A stretch of DNA of 64,000 bases from JACRAV01 sp964571235 (GTDB lineage: Bacteria > Zixibacteria > MSB-5A5 > GN15 > FEB-12): positions 186,001 through 250,000 of the forward strand of contig CAZNAI010000010.1 of the NCBI GenBank assembly GCA_964571235.1. The letters run 5' to 3'. The translations under genes were made by a program, and so were the position numbers. Shown one piece after another: positions 25,246-33,966 of this stretch. Every line of letters begins with the position of its first letter. Position 1 is the first letter of the stretch. The notes under the pieces were generated by a model. It did not search any database and was not told the origin of the DNA. It saw nothing but the letters and a program-made list of their open reading frames with translations.

Positions 25246-27024
25246 CTATATTCTGAAATTGAAAACTGCCTGATATAACTCGGAAATTCGCCGGGTCGAC
25301 CCGAGATCAAAATTGCTGAGCGACTTGATATACCCCAGGGAAAGCGTCGATTGTTTGCCGGTGTATATCGTCAATTGGGCGTTCCAGTTCTGAGGACGCA
25401 CATTGGACTCGACGGCGCCGACAGTCTGCGTCTGTTGTTGATGCCCATACGAGAGATAAAATGAAAAAGCCCGCCGAAATGAGTAGCTCATGTATGCGGA
25501 AAGATTCTCGTTGGTGTTCTTGCTGGCGGTATTAACGGTCGCCACGTTGTACGCCACCGAGAGATTAAGTGTCCCCTTCGGTATCCAGGTCCCGCTGACA
25601 TTCCAACTTTCGGAAAAGGCATGGCCGAGGCGAAGGCGCTCCCCTTGGTAACTGCTGGTATAGGCCAATCGCGCTTCAATGCGCCTGGTGACTGCAAGCC
25701 GGGCGTCGGCAGTCCCCGTCGACTGAAAAGTCCGGTCGGCCGAGATCGGATCGCTGTCACGGCTGATGCTGTATGCCGCATTGGTCTTCACGTACGGCAC
25801 CGGACTGCAATTGACAGAGCCGTACCAGCTATCGATTGTGTATTTGTTGATCCGACGGCTCGAATCGACCGTACCCACCGTGTCCAAAAATTCAATTGTC
25901 CGGTTCGACTGCTGATAGATCGTACGGGTCATGGCCAGGCGGGTGTCTATCCCCCGTCGAATGTACCGGGTGAGCGAAGCCGACAAGGTGATATATTCCG
26001 AAATATCGTACACCTGTTGTCTGTTATCCATCTGGTACGCTTTGGCCGCCTGCAATTCAAGATATCCGGCCGGCGAGTAGGTAACCGCTCCGCTCATCGT
26101 CTCGGAGCGGAAGTTGATGCTGTTCTGAAAACGGTCGGTGGATTCGGTGAACCGTCCCGAATAACTTGCCGCAACACTTATTTTGCGAACCAGCGCCGAC
26201 GATCCCATGAGCGTAACTGAATGAGTATTGCTCTTGTCACCGGCCGTGCCCGAAACGGCTCGCTTGGTGTCGTAGTAATTGTATGTCGCGCCCAGCGTTC
26301 CGATGCGCGAGGCCGGGGTCAGGCCGGAGATTGTCCCAACGACTGATCGAACGCGATCGTCCTGGCTTCGATCCACGAAATTCTCGCGTTTTGTCCGGTT
26401 GTAGTTTGTCCTGAGTGAGTACTGCTCTCTTTGAAATCCCGTTTCAATAACCCAGGACCGCCGCTGTGAATTGTATACAGGTGTCGGCTCGTTATCAAAT
26501 TGCCGGTACCGCGTGTGTGAAATGTTCAGTGTCGGATACTTCGGAAGATTGAACGAAAAAGTTGCCCGCCATTCGCGATTAAACACATTGGTTGTCGCCG
26601 CACCAGTGGAGTCTCCAAGACGGGCGCTCATTCGCTTATACGGCGAGAAGGTCGTGTTCAGCGCATAGCCGTAGCCGTACAGATCGCCATAGAAAATCGG
26701 ACGATACTCGTGAAAGGCGGTATACATATCATCTCGCCAGTCGAAGTTCCCCGCTAACCGAAAGCGGTTTTTATAAAACACCACATCCTCGACATTCACC
26801 GTTGCCTGCGCCAGGTACATTCCGGTGTTGGGTGAGGCGGACGGCGCCGTGCGGGTCCTCTGGGCCGAAAGAGAAAAGTTGCCGTACCATCGCTGAGCCT
26901 TCGCCGGTGCACCAAATCCCAACAAGACAAGAAGCACTATTAGCGCAGATAATACTTTCCTCGTTACATTTCCTCTTGAAATGGGACCTGGCACAGCCTT
27001 GCCTTGTAAATTGAGCACCCACAT
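25246..27024 (-). CDS. Outer-membrane beta-barrel, candidate porin of a cytochrome conduit
   Basis: 592 aa. A signal sequence (TRKVLSALIVLLVLLGFG, cleaved near AKAQRW) is followed by about 550 residues of alternating polar/aromatic beta strands with short turns throughout, for example RLAGNFDWRDDMYTAF, WVIETGFQREQYSLRTNYN and STLSLGYIKSLSNFD, ending VFNFRI. Length and pattern fit a barrel of 20 or more strands, as in MtrB/PioB/OmbB-type porins that house multiheme cytochromes, but I cannot claim homology. ATG 27024 gives a long n-region before the signal helix. No Shine-Dalgarno is present, so coupling to the cytochrome gene 6 nt upstream is likely. An out-of-frame ATG-TAA at 26964-26969 follows AAGAGGA. 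Confidence 0.7.
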   Translation of the reverse strand: MWVLNLQGKAVPGPISRGNVTRKVLSALIVLLVLLGFGAPAKAQRWYGNFSLSAQRTRTAPSASPNTGMYLAQATVNVEDVVFYKNRFRLAGNFDWRDDMYTAFHEYRPIFYGDLYGYGYALNTTFSPYKRMSARLGDSTGAATTNVFNREWRATFSFNLPKYPTLNISHTRYRQFDNEPTPVYNSQRRSWVIETGFQREQYSLRTNYNRTKRENFVDRSQDDRVRSVVGTISGLTPASRIGTLGATYNYYDTKRAVSGTAGDKSNTHSVTLMGSSALVRKISVAASYSGRFTESTDRFQNSINFRSETMSGAVTYSPAGYLELQAAKAYQMDNRQQVYDISEYITLSASLTRYIRRGIDTRLAMTRTIYQQSNRTIEFLDTVGTVDSSRRINKYTIDSWYGSVNCSPVPYVKTNAAYSISRDSDPISADRTFQSTGTADARLAVTRRIEARLAYTSSYQGERLRLGHAFSESWNVSGTWIPKGTLNLSVAYNVATVNTASKNTNENLSAYMSYSFRRAFSFYLSYGHQQQTQTVGAVESNVRPQNWNAQLTIYTGKQSTLSLGYIKSLSNFDLGSTRRISELYQAVFNFRI

Positions 27025-27030
27025 CTTGGG

Positions 27031-28110
27031 CTACGGCACGTCCGGGCGGTGCACATTGGAGCCGGACGGTGAACTATAATCCCGCCCGTGGCAATCGTAG
27101 CAATGTACTGTCCCGCCGAATTGGTGTTCTGCAATTTCACTCGGTAGTCGGTCCGGAGTTGTTCCTTCGACGGTACCGCCGCCCTGGCCATCGGACGATT
27201 GGTGACAACCGAAACAGAAGCGGCGCACCTGCGCGTTATCGTTTTTGATATCGGTCAGTCCATACCAGCCCTGCCGTTGATCACTGATGAGATACCTGTT
27301 GGCGCCCCCGTTGCTATTGCCAGTCGAGCCGTGCGGGTTATGACAATCGTAGCAGGGCAGTCGAGCGCCCGACGGTACGTATCCGCCGGAAATGCCACCG
27401 TGACCCGGTTTGCCTTCTCCGCTTACAGACTCATCATAGAAATTCGCAATTGTCTTTGATGTGTCGTCCATTCCTGCGGGGCCAAACTGGCTGTGACAAC
27501 CAAGGCACTGCTCGTAATTCGCGGGCAAAACTCCATTCTGGGACCCGACAATACCGAGGGAGGTTGTATCTGTCATGTCATGACTGCCGCCGCCGCCGTG
27601 AATGCTGTGGCAGTTGTCGCAAGCGCCGTTACCCTGAGCATCTTTGATCGGCATCGACGGACTTGCGTAGTGCGGGGAGTACTGCGCGTCCTCCCAGATA
27701 AACTGCCCCGGCCATCGGACCAGATTCTGCACGCCGGCGATCCGCTGGCCCCCCGCATTGTATTCAAAATATCCGGGGTCGGACGAGCCGATAGGCAGAC
27801 GGTCGAACTCCTGCGCCGGATACCCCGACGACCCTCCTGTGGGGCGGTCGGCATGACAGCCACCCAGCGACGCAGAAAAGCAGAGTCGGTTGGCGTTGTC
27901 GTCGAATAAGCCGAAGGGGAGCGAGGTCCCGCCATCATGAGCGGAGTGACACTGCGCACAGCTTCCTCGCGGATAGTCAGACAGGCGCAAGACCCCCGAA
28001 GCCGGTGAACTGTGCGCGGTAGTGCGATACTTTCCATTATTCGCGGCCGAGACTCCTATCAGCAGAGCCGCAATTCCCACAATTGTCACACCGATTAGCC
28101 ATCTACTCAT
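27031..28110 (-). CDS. Exported multiheme c-type cytochrome with one non-standard heme motif
   Basis: 359 aa with an N-terminal signal/anchor (MSRWLIGVTIVGIAALLIGV). Six canonical heme sites: CAQCH, CDNCH, CLGCH, CYDCH, CFGCH, CYDCH. A seventh possible site, CFSASLGGCH, has seven residues between the Cys instead of two. Long loops rich in Gly and Ser separate the hemes, and CHNPHGS resembles the paired-heme pattern of the 42-heme protein. It is directly upstream of the porin gene (6 nt), which suggests it is the cytochrome that sits in or against the barrel. Periplasmic or outer-membrane side; electron donor and acceptor unknown. Confidence 0.88.
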   Translation of the reverse strand: MSRWLIGVTIVGIAALLIGVSAANNGKYRTTAHSSPASGVLRLSDYPRGSCAQCHSAHDGGTSLPFGLFDDNANRLCFSASLGGCHADRPTGGSSGYPAQEFDRLPIGSSDPGYFEYNAGGQRIAGVQNLVRWPGQFIWEDAQYSPHYASPSMPIKDAQGNGACDNCHSIHGGGGSHDMTDTTSLGIVGSQNGVLPANYEQCLGCHSQFGPAGMDDTSKTIANFYDESVSGEGKPGHGGISGGYVPSGARLPCYDCHNPHGSTGNSNGGANRYLISDQRQGWYGLTDIKNDNAQVRRFCFGCHQSSDGQGGGTVEGTTPDRLPSEIAEHQFGGTVHCYDCHGRDYSSPSGSNVHRPDVP

Positions 28111-28121
28111 ACTGGTTCATC

Positions 28122-29117
28122 TCACTTGTTGTGACATTGCTGACAGCCGGACAAATAGTTTACGCCGCCCTCGACATACGGCCAGCGCAGTGCCTTGCTA
28201 TTGGTGCTACCGTGTGATGAGTGGCACGAGATGCACGTCGCTCTGTTGGTCGCGGCCACCGCTCGGGATGAAACGAAATCTGTCGCCGTGGGCTGGACAA
28301 ACGGCAGTCGCGCTACTCCCTCGCCGGGAACCTGACTATTCCCGAAAAACCCCTCACCGATTCCGGCCAGCCAGTGAGAAACATCGGCATGATTGCCACT
28401 GAAGGCGATTCCAAACGCAACTTCACTCGGATGCCCACTGAAATGGGCCGGCGCTGGCGCTTGGGAGTTTGTCGCCACTTGATCGTGGCACGAAGTACAC
28501 CACCGAGTCCAGCCTGACTTGTAGCCAATATTCCCACGCTCATAGGCCGCCGGCGCACTTGCCGAACTGGGTGGGTCGCCCGGTGGCACACTTTGGAAGA
28601 CATCTGTTCCCAACTCAATCGGAATTGAATCACCTGTTCCGGCCGGGTCATACTGTAGATTTCGGAAGTTGGTATTCCCGTGGTAGTCGTGACAATTCGC
28701 GCAGGTCATCGAGAGTGTTTTGCCGGCCGAACTCAGCGGTGTTGCCTCCGCAATTTCAAGGGTGTGGCCGGTCAGATTGGCGACACCGGGGGTAATCAGA
28801 TGCCCACCGGCACTCTCAAGCGAGAGCGTCTGGTTGTACATGGTGACCGGTGCCAAGACGTCGGGCGCACTTGCGTCGGAGCCATCGTGACAGCTTAGGC
28901 AAAGCCCATTGACCGTGCTTTTCTTCAGGAGAGTCGAGTAGGGTCCGCCGGGGATCGGGTCTCCGCCGGCAATCCCGTGCTCCACATGGCAATCTCCACA
29001 ATGCAGGTTTGAGCCGAAGTGCCAATCACCTGCATGTGTGGCGGCGGCGCTCATGGAAACCACGACAATGCCGCTTAAGAACGAGGTTCGTACGCGACTA
29101 TTCCTGTACCAGATCAT
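28122..29117 (-). CDS. Exported hexaheme c-type cytochrome
   Basis: 331 aa from ATG 29117, which follows GGAG closely and overlaps the end of the propeller gene by 20 nt; the longer frame upstream lies inside that gene. A signal peptide ends THAGDW. Six heme sites: CGDCH, CLSCH, CANCH, CTSCH, CISCH, CQQCH. The opening GDWHFGSNLHCGDCH and LCLSCHDGSDASAPDV strongly resemble the cytochrome at 21589, so the two are paralogues. It lies 11 nt before the next cytochrome gene in the same operon. Predicted periplasmic or surface electron carrier. Confidence 0.88.
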   Translation of the reverse strand: MIWYRNSRVRTSFLSGIVVVSMSAAATHAGDWHFGSNLHCGDCHVEHGIAGGDPIPGGPYSTLLKKSTVNGLCLSCHDGSDASAPDVLAPVTMYNQTLSLESAGGHLITPGVANLTGHTLEIAEATPLSSAGKTLSMTCANCHDYHGNTNFRNLQYDPAGTGDSIPIELGTDVFQSVPPGDPPSSASAPAAYERGNIGYKSGWTRWCTSCHDQVATNSQAPAPAHFSGHPSEVAFGIAFSGNHADVSHWLAGIGEGFFGNSQVPGEGVARLPFVQPTATDFVSSRAVAATNRATCISCHSSHGSTNSKALRWPYVEGGVNYLSGCQQCHNK

Positions 29118-30009
29118 AAATCTCCACTCGCCCGTTTTCATCGACCACAAACAACTGGTTGTCCGGCGTAATCTCCATTTCACAGGGCTTTGCCAATGGC
29201 GAGCCGAAAGGAATTTCATCTGCGAGTGTGCCGGACAAGTCATAGATTCTGTATTTGGCGTGGGTCAGATCGGCGGCCCAAATTCTCTCCTGCTGATCGG
29301 TGGTTATCGCCGAGGCTACCCATCCGGTTTTTGGCGTGGGCGAGTTCCAGTCGGTGATAGTGAGTAGTCGACCGGAGAGATCAAATAGTTGCACCGGGCT
29401 GTGCCCACCCCCGGAAATTGCGAGTCGGCCTGTTGAAAGGAGCGCACAATCCGCCGACCGGTCGAGTTTTCCCTTACCCGAGCCCTCAGGGATAATCTCT
29501 TGCGGTGCTTTCCAGTCTGCCGCATATCTCACCAAACGATCGGGATTTTCCGAAAGTACCAGGATTGTGCCGTCGTGCAACGTATACATCCGTCTGATGC
29601 GGGCGCGGTCGCCGAGAGTGGACGACAGGTCAGCAACGGTATCAATAGTCTTTGGTGTGTTCTCAGAGACTCTGAAAACCCGGCACGAACCCCACTCACC
29701 GAACAAAATTGTGGCGGCGTCGACCATCATGACAGCGTACGGCTGGTTCAGTGTTACTCCCTCACCGATCTGCCAGAGTAGATTCCCCCGGGTATCCATA
29801 ACCGTTATGCGATTGGCGAATCGGTCGGTGATCGCGAGACGATCTCCGGTCGCGGCCAACGCAAGTTGCCCCGGCTTTGAGATCTGGATTGGGACAACCC
29901 GTCCCACCATAGGAGCGCGGTCATTTGACTGCGCGACACAAACCGAACCAGCCGAGATCATGAGCGTAGCTACGACTATTAGTCGTTGCCGTAAAACCGC
30001 CCATGTCAT
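29098..30009 (-). CDS. Exported NHL/beta-propeller protein
   Basis: 303 aa with a signal peptide (cleavage near CVAQS). The mature part is a repeated-blade propeller: KPGQLALAATGDRLAITDRFANRITVMD, YAVMMVDAATILFGEWGSCRVFRV, MYTLHDGTILVLSENPDRLVRY, and a final blade EMEITPDNQLFVVDENGRVEIYD. About six blades. It starts 18 nt after the 42-heme cytochrome and overlaps the next cytochrome gene, so it is firmly inside the operon. NHL proteins accompany multiheme cytochromes in several metal-reducing bacteria, and a scaffold or docking role is inferred. Confidence 0.75.
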   Translation of the reverse strand: MTWAVLRQRLIVVATLMISAGSVCVAQSNDRAPMVGRVVPIQISKPGQLALAATGDRLAITDRFANRITVMDTRGNLLWQIGEGVTLNQPYAVMMVDAATILFGEWGSCRVFRVSENTPKTIDTVADLSSTLGDRARIRRMYTLHDGTILVLSENPDRLVRYAADWKAPQEIIPEGSGKGKLDRSADCALLSTGRLAISGGGHSPVQLFDLSGRLLTITDWNSPTPKTGWVASAITTDQQERIWAADLTHAKYRIYDLSGTLADEIPFGSPLAKPCEMEITPDNQLFVVDENGRVEIYDLVQE

Positions 30010-30027
30010 AGTTGCCGTCCTACTTTC

Positions 30028-33000
30028 TTACTCGTGCGATGTGCCGTGGCAGAGATTACACAGTTTGCGTGTTTTCTCCGCGACCAGCAAAGTGCCTTCA
30101 TCGGAAGAGTGGGGCGAGTGACAACCGGTACATACCAGTTCTGTCTTGGTCCGGGGGTCGATCTTTCCCTTACCCATCGGATGATAGTGCGTTTTCTTCG
30201 CGTCCTGGTGACAAGTCAGACACAGCTCCATCATATCCGGAGTGCTCAGCAGTTTCTTGTAATCACTGGAGTGCGGGTCGTGACAGTTTCCGCAGTCCTC
30301 AAATGCCGGCTTATGCTTGTTGGCGCCGGTAAATTCCTTGGTAGTGTGACACGTCAGACACTGCTGAACGCCGTCTTTTTTCTGAAGTCCTTTGCCAAAC
30401 CCGACATGTGGACCGTGGCATGCCACACAGCTCTTTTCGTTTGCCAGAGCCGGATGCACTACCGCTTTTGACAGCATGGGCAGAGTCTTGGGATGGCACT
30501 TCAAACAGAGGTCTTTTCCAGTGGCAATCAACTGCGATCCGGTGTTTCCGGAGTGACAGACGGTGCAGTCGCCTGTCCCGAATGGTTTGTGTGTCTTGGG
30601 AAGGAGAAGTCCCTTCTTTCCCTTCTGACCGACATGTGAGGCGTGGCAATTCTGGCAATCAGCGGTGGAGATGTCAAATCCCTTGTGTGCAGTGGTAATT
30701 GCCGGACCGGTCAAATTGTGGCACTTGCCACAAAGCTCCTTCTTATCGGTCACCAACAACGCCTTGACTGAGCCGGCATGGGGATGGTGACAAGAGTTGC
30801 AGTCACCCGACTTCACCGGGGAGTGGACCATCCCGTTATCCAGTTGGTCTTTGAGGTCTTTATGGCATTCGAAGCAGAAGCTCTCTTTGGGCTTGGTTAA
30901 AAGACCAGGATAGTTGGAACCATGCGGTTTGTGACAATCCAGACACTTCTGTTCGCCGAACGGACGATGCACAAATGCCAGCGTATCTAACTTACGCAGA
31001 TCTTCGTGACAGCCGAAACAGAGCGTACTGACTTCGGACTTGAGCAGTTTGGGCTGATCGGCCGCATGAACCCGGTGGCAACTGACACATTCGCCGCCGC
31101 CAAACGGTGCGTGGAGGGTCGGCAGTTTCATCTCTGAGGAGATGTCGTCATGGCAATTGGAGCAAATGGCTGTGATTTCGCTGGCCAGTTTCACCGATCC
31201 GCCTTCGCCCTTTTCGTGGCAGTTGTCGCACGACTTTTCTGCAAATGGCGGATGCGAGTTTGTCCGAACGAGTTTGGGCGACGTGGACAAATGCGGATTG
31301 TGACATTCCAGGCAGTTCGCTGATGCTATATCGTATCCCGAGTGCGGCGCCAGCAGGGTGCTGTCAATCTTGTGACACTGAAGACACAGCGCCGGCGCGG
31401 CCAGCTTGACAAATCCATCATGATCGGAGCCGTGCGAGCTGTGGCAGGCATCACAATTACCCTCTTTGACCGGCTTGTGAGCGGCCGACTTTTCAATCTT
31501 GTCGCCGAACGCCTCGTGGCATGTGTAACACAGTGACGACCGCTTGTCTGAAAGTGGCTTCGCCTGCTTTACAATCTGTCCCTTGATGACCGTGCTCGTG
31601 AATCGCGACGAAAGCAACTTCTCTTTTTGCGATCCGTGCGGTTCATGACATCCTGTGCAATCGCCGTCTTTGGCAGAAGTATGCACAAATGCCTTGTCCA
31701 TACCCAGGTCGGCCGGGTCGTGGCATCCCACGCACAAGGTGCGGACGGGCGATACCAGCAAGTCCTTTTCAGCGGCAAAGTGTGGCTTGTGACAGGTCAG
31801 GCAGTCTTCGGTAGCCGGAGCATGCTGGTGAGCGAGCCCCACCCGGATACCAATATCCGCATGACAGCTCAAACAAATCTTTGTACCCGATTCTTTCAGT
31901 AGGTGAGCCTGCGCACTGAAATGCGGCATGTGACAGGCGTTACAATTAGTCGTTGTGTATGGATGATGACTGGACCCGGCGGTCAGTGCTTTCGGGTCGG
32001 GCTGGTGACAGTCCGCACACAACTGGTCGGCCGGCTTTTTCAGAAGTGACTTGCCGAATCCCTCATGCGGATTGTGGCAACCAAGACAGTCCTCGGCCGC
32101 CGCGTGTACCGACGCCGCTGAATCTTTGGCCGTTGCCATTGTCGTGTGGCAACCCAGACAAAGCTCCGATCCGCTCTTCTTGAGCAGATGCGGCTTATCC
32201 GAACCGTGAACCTCGTGACACTTCCCGCACTCTCCAAGCAGTACCGGCAGGTGTTTTCCCTTGTCCGAGGCAGTCAGAATATCGGTGTGGCAATCCTGAC
32301 AAACCTTGCCTTCGTCTTTTACCAACAGACTGGCGAATCTTGAGCTATGCGGTTTGTGGCAGTCGGTACAATTGTCGGCCGTTACGCCGGCGTGAGGATA
32401 CGGTCGCGATTCTGACTTTGCATGTTCATCATGACAGGTAGCGCAAACAGAGTTCTTCGTGGTTCCCTCGGCGAACACCACCTGGCCGGCGGTGTCCGGC
32501 AAAGAATGGCATGTCTCGCAGTCTCCCGATGCAAAAGGCGTGTGGGTGCGGTCGGAGAGCAGTCCCTTTTCGCTGGAGCTGTGACCGGAATGGCAGTCGA
32601 TGCACGACAGTGCCTCGGTATTTTTCCCGGCGTGGGCCGCGGCAATTCGCTTTTCGTCTTTCTGATGGCAACTCTTGCAAAGCGCCCCCGCCTCTTGATT
32701 GAGAAGGCTTGCGTGCGGACTATTATGTGCGGAGTGACAGGAGAGGCACTGTAAGTCGGCAAACGGTTTGTGCTGGTGAGTAGCCTTCAACGATGGCGCG
32801 AGGGCTTCGTCGTGACAGACAAGGCAAGACGCCGGGTCATTAACGCCGGTTGCTCCGACCCGTAATAGCGCTTTTTTATCGGTAGCGTGCGGGTCGTGGC
32901 AATCCCAACAGACCCCTTTCTCGACCGGGAAATGAACGGTCCCCGAAGCAAATTTGTCCTTGAGGTCTTTATGACAGCTAAAACAGAGCTCGTTGTCGGT

Positions 33001-33228
33001 CGCTACAAGCACCAGCGATTGCGAGAATCCGTGCCGCTTGTGACAGGACTCACACTTCTCCGACTTTACCGGCTCATGAATCACCTTCTTTGATGAATAT
33101 TCCTGCTTCTGCTTCTTGTGGCAGTCGTAACAGGTTTTGGCCGCATGGGCGGACGAAGGACTTAGCCAGACAAGTGCGAGCGAACAGAGCGCCGCGAACA
33201 GGATTCGGCTGGATCGAAGGAATTGCAT
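30028..33228 (-). CDS. Giant 42-heme c-type cytochrome
   Basis: 1066 aa with a signal peptide ending SAHAAK. I count 42 CxxCH heme-binding motifs, one per 25 residues, with almost no other domain space. They fall in alternating pairs: one of the type CxxCHxPHxS with an extra His three residues after the heme His (20 cases), the next of the type LCxxCHxD, giving about 21 copies of a 50-residue doubled-heme unit. This is the paired CXXCH repeat family, far longer than usual. Expected role: a long heme wire in the periplasm or outside the cell. It lies 9 nt after the unknown exported gene and 18 nt before the propeller gene. Electron transfer outward is inferred from context. Confidence 0.93.
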   Translation of the reverse strand: MQFLRSSRILFAALCSLALVWLSPSSAHAAKTCYDCHKKQKQEYSSKKVIHEPVKSEKCESCHKRHGFSQSLVLVATDNELCFSCHKDLKDKFASGTVHFPVEKGVCWDCHDPHATDKKALLRVGATGVNDPASCLVCHDEALAPSLKATHQHKPFADLQCLSCHSAHNSPHASLLNQEAGALCKSCHQKDEKRIAAAHAGKNTEALSCIDCHSGHSSSEKGLLSDRTHTPFASGDCETCHSLPDTAGQVVFAEGTTKNSVCATCHDEHAKSESRPYPHAGVTADNCTDCHKPHSSRFASLLVKDEGKVCQDCHTDILTASDKGKHLPVLLGECGKCHEVHGSDKPHLLKKSGSELCLGCHTTMATAKDSAASVHAAAEDCLGCHNPHEGFGKSLLKKPADQLCADCHQPDPKALTAGSSHHPYTTTNCNACHMPHFSAQAHLLKESGTKICLSCHADIGIRVGLAHQHAPATEDCLTCHKPHFAAEKDLLVSPVRTLCVGCHDPADLGMDKAFVHTSAKDGDCTGCHEPHGSQKEKLLSSRFTSTVIKGQIVKQAKPLSDKRSSLCYTCHEAFGDKIEKSAAHKPVKEGNCDACHSSHGSDHDGFVKLAAPALCLQCHKIDSTLLAPHSGYDIASANCLECHNPHLSTSPKLVRTNSHPPFAEKSCDNCHEKGEGGSVKLASEITAICSNCHDDISSEMKLPTLHAPFGGGECVSCHRVHAADQPKLLKSEVSTLCFGCHEDLRKLDTLAFVHRPFGEQKCLDCHKPHGSNYPGLLTKPKESFCFECHKDLKDQLDNGMVHSPVKSGDCNSCHHPHAGSVKALLVTDKKELCGKCHNLTGPAITTAHKGFDISTADCQNCHASHVGQKGKKGLLLPKTHKPFGTGDCTVCHSGNTGSQLIATGKDLCLKCHPKTLPMLSKAVVHPALANEKSCVACHGPHVGFGKGLQKKDGVQQCLTCHTTKEFTGANKHKPAFEDCGNCHDPHSSDYKKLLSTPDMMELCLTCHQDAKKTHYHPMGKGKIDPRTKTELVCTGCHSPHSSDEGTLLVAEKTRKLCNLCHGTSHE

Positions 33229-33237
33229 GTGATCAAC

Positions 33238-33789
33238 CTACTTGTCTTTTCTTGCTGTGTCGACCGGCGCCATTTCAGGTTGGCGCGCACCGGGCGCCTT
33301 GATGTACTTCTCGGCTACCTGAAAACTGATGAGGCGGAAGCCCAGCATGTCGTTTCGGCGATAATGCGGGGCATCGACAAAGTGAAATGCCCAGCTTTGT
33401 TGAAGGATAGAGTCCTTTTCAAACACTCGAACCCGGACAGCCGGGTTATATAATGTGTCCGATCCCTGCCAATACTCTCCCTTTTCCGAAATGGCGAGAT
33501 CCGGGTTGAACAGAAAAACCTGAGCGATCTGGTCTCCCTCTCCTATCGGAAATCGTTCGTTGAAGAAGACCGTGTCGATTTCGAGGAAGTCCTGAAAGAC
33601 CCGGTGTCTAATCTCGATGACAAAAACCTGCGTCGTGTCGACCGACGTGTCTGCCACCTGATGACTAGGCGCCAACCCGAGTGAGGCTGGCTTTGCCACC
33701 TGCGTGGAGTCACCGGCGACCGCAAGACCTGCCGCAAATAACAGGACCAAGCAGATTGTTGATAACTTGAACCATTTATGCCACTGCAT
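33238..33789 (-). CDS. Exported protein of unknown function in the cytochrome operon
   Basis: 183 aa from ATG 33789, chosen because GGAG ends 6 nt upstream and the protein then starts MQWHKWFKLS with a signal peptide cleaved near AVAGDS. The mature part is beta-rich with a distinctive core (RHRVFQDFLEID, GSDTLYNPAVRVRVFEKD, AFHFVDAPHYRRNDMLGF) and a charged C-terminus. It contains no Cys, heme motif or lipobox. I do not recognise the family. It is 9 nt upstream of the 42-heme cytochrome, so a maturation or anchoring role for that protein is a reasonable guess. Confidence 0.7.
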   Translation of the reverse strand: MQWHKWFKLSTICLVLLFAAGLAVAGDSTQVAKPASLGLAPSHQVADTSVDTTQVFVIEIRHRVFQDFLEIDTVFFNERFPIGEGDQIAQVFLFNPDLAISEKGEYWQGSDTLYNPAVRVRVFEKDSILQQSWAFHFVDAPHYRRNDMLGFRLISFQVAEKYIKAPGARQPEMAPVDTARKDK

Positions 33790-33966
33790 CTTGCGCTCCA
33801 TCCTGCTGAGCCAACCTTGAGTTTGTGAAAAAGGTAACAAGATTGGTCCGGCAAGTCAATACGTATTTGATAATACGATACCAAGTTGTAGAGATTAGAC
33901 CACAGTCACTCAGGCGACAGTACCACAGTACCTGCCATTGAAGAACTCTGTCAGGGTGGCATTAGA

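Noticed and set aside
26964..26977. Start-stop ATG-TAA with AAGAGGA inside the barrel gene
   Set aside because: Spacing of one base is too short for translation; probably coincidental.
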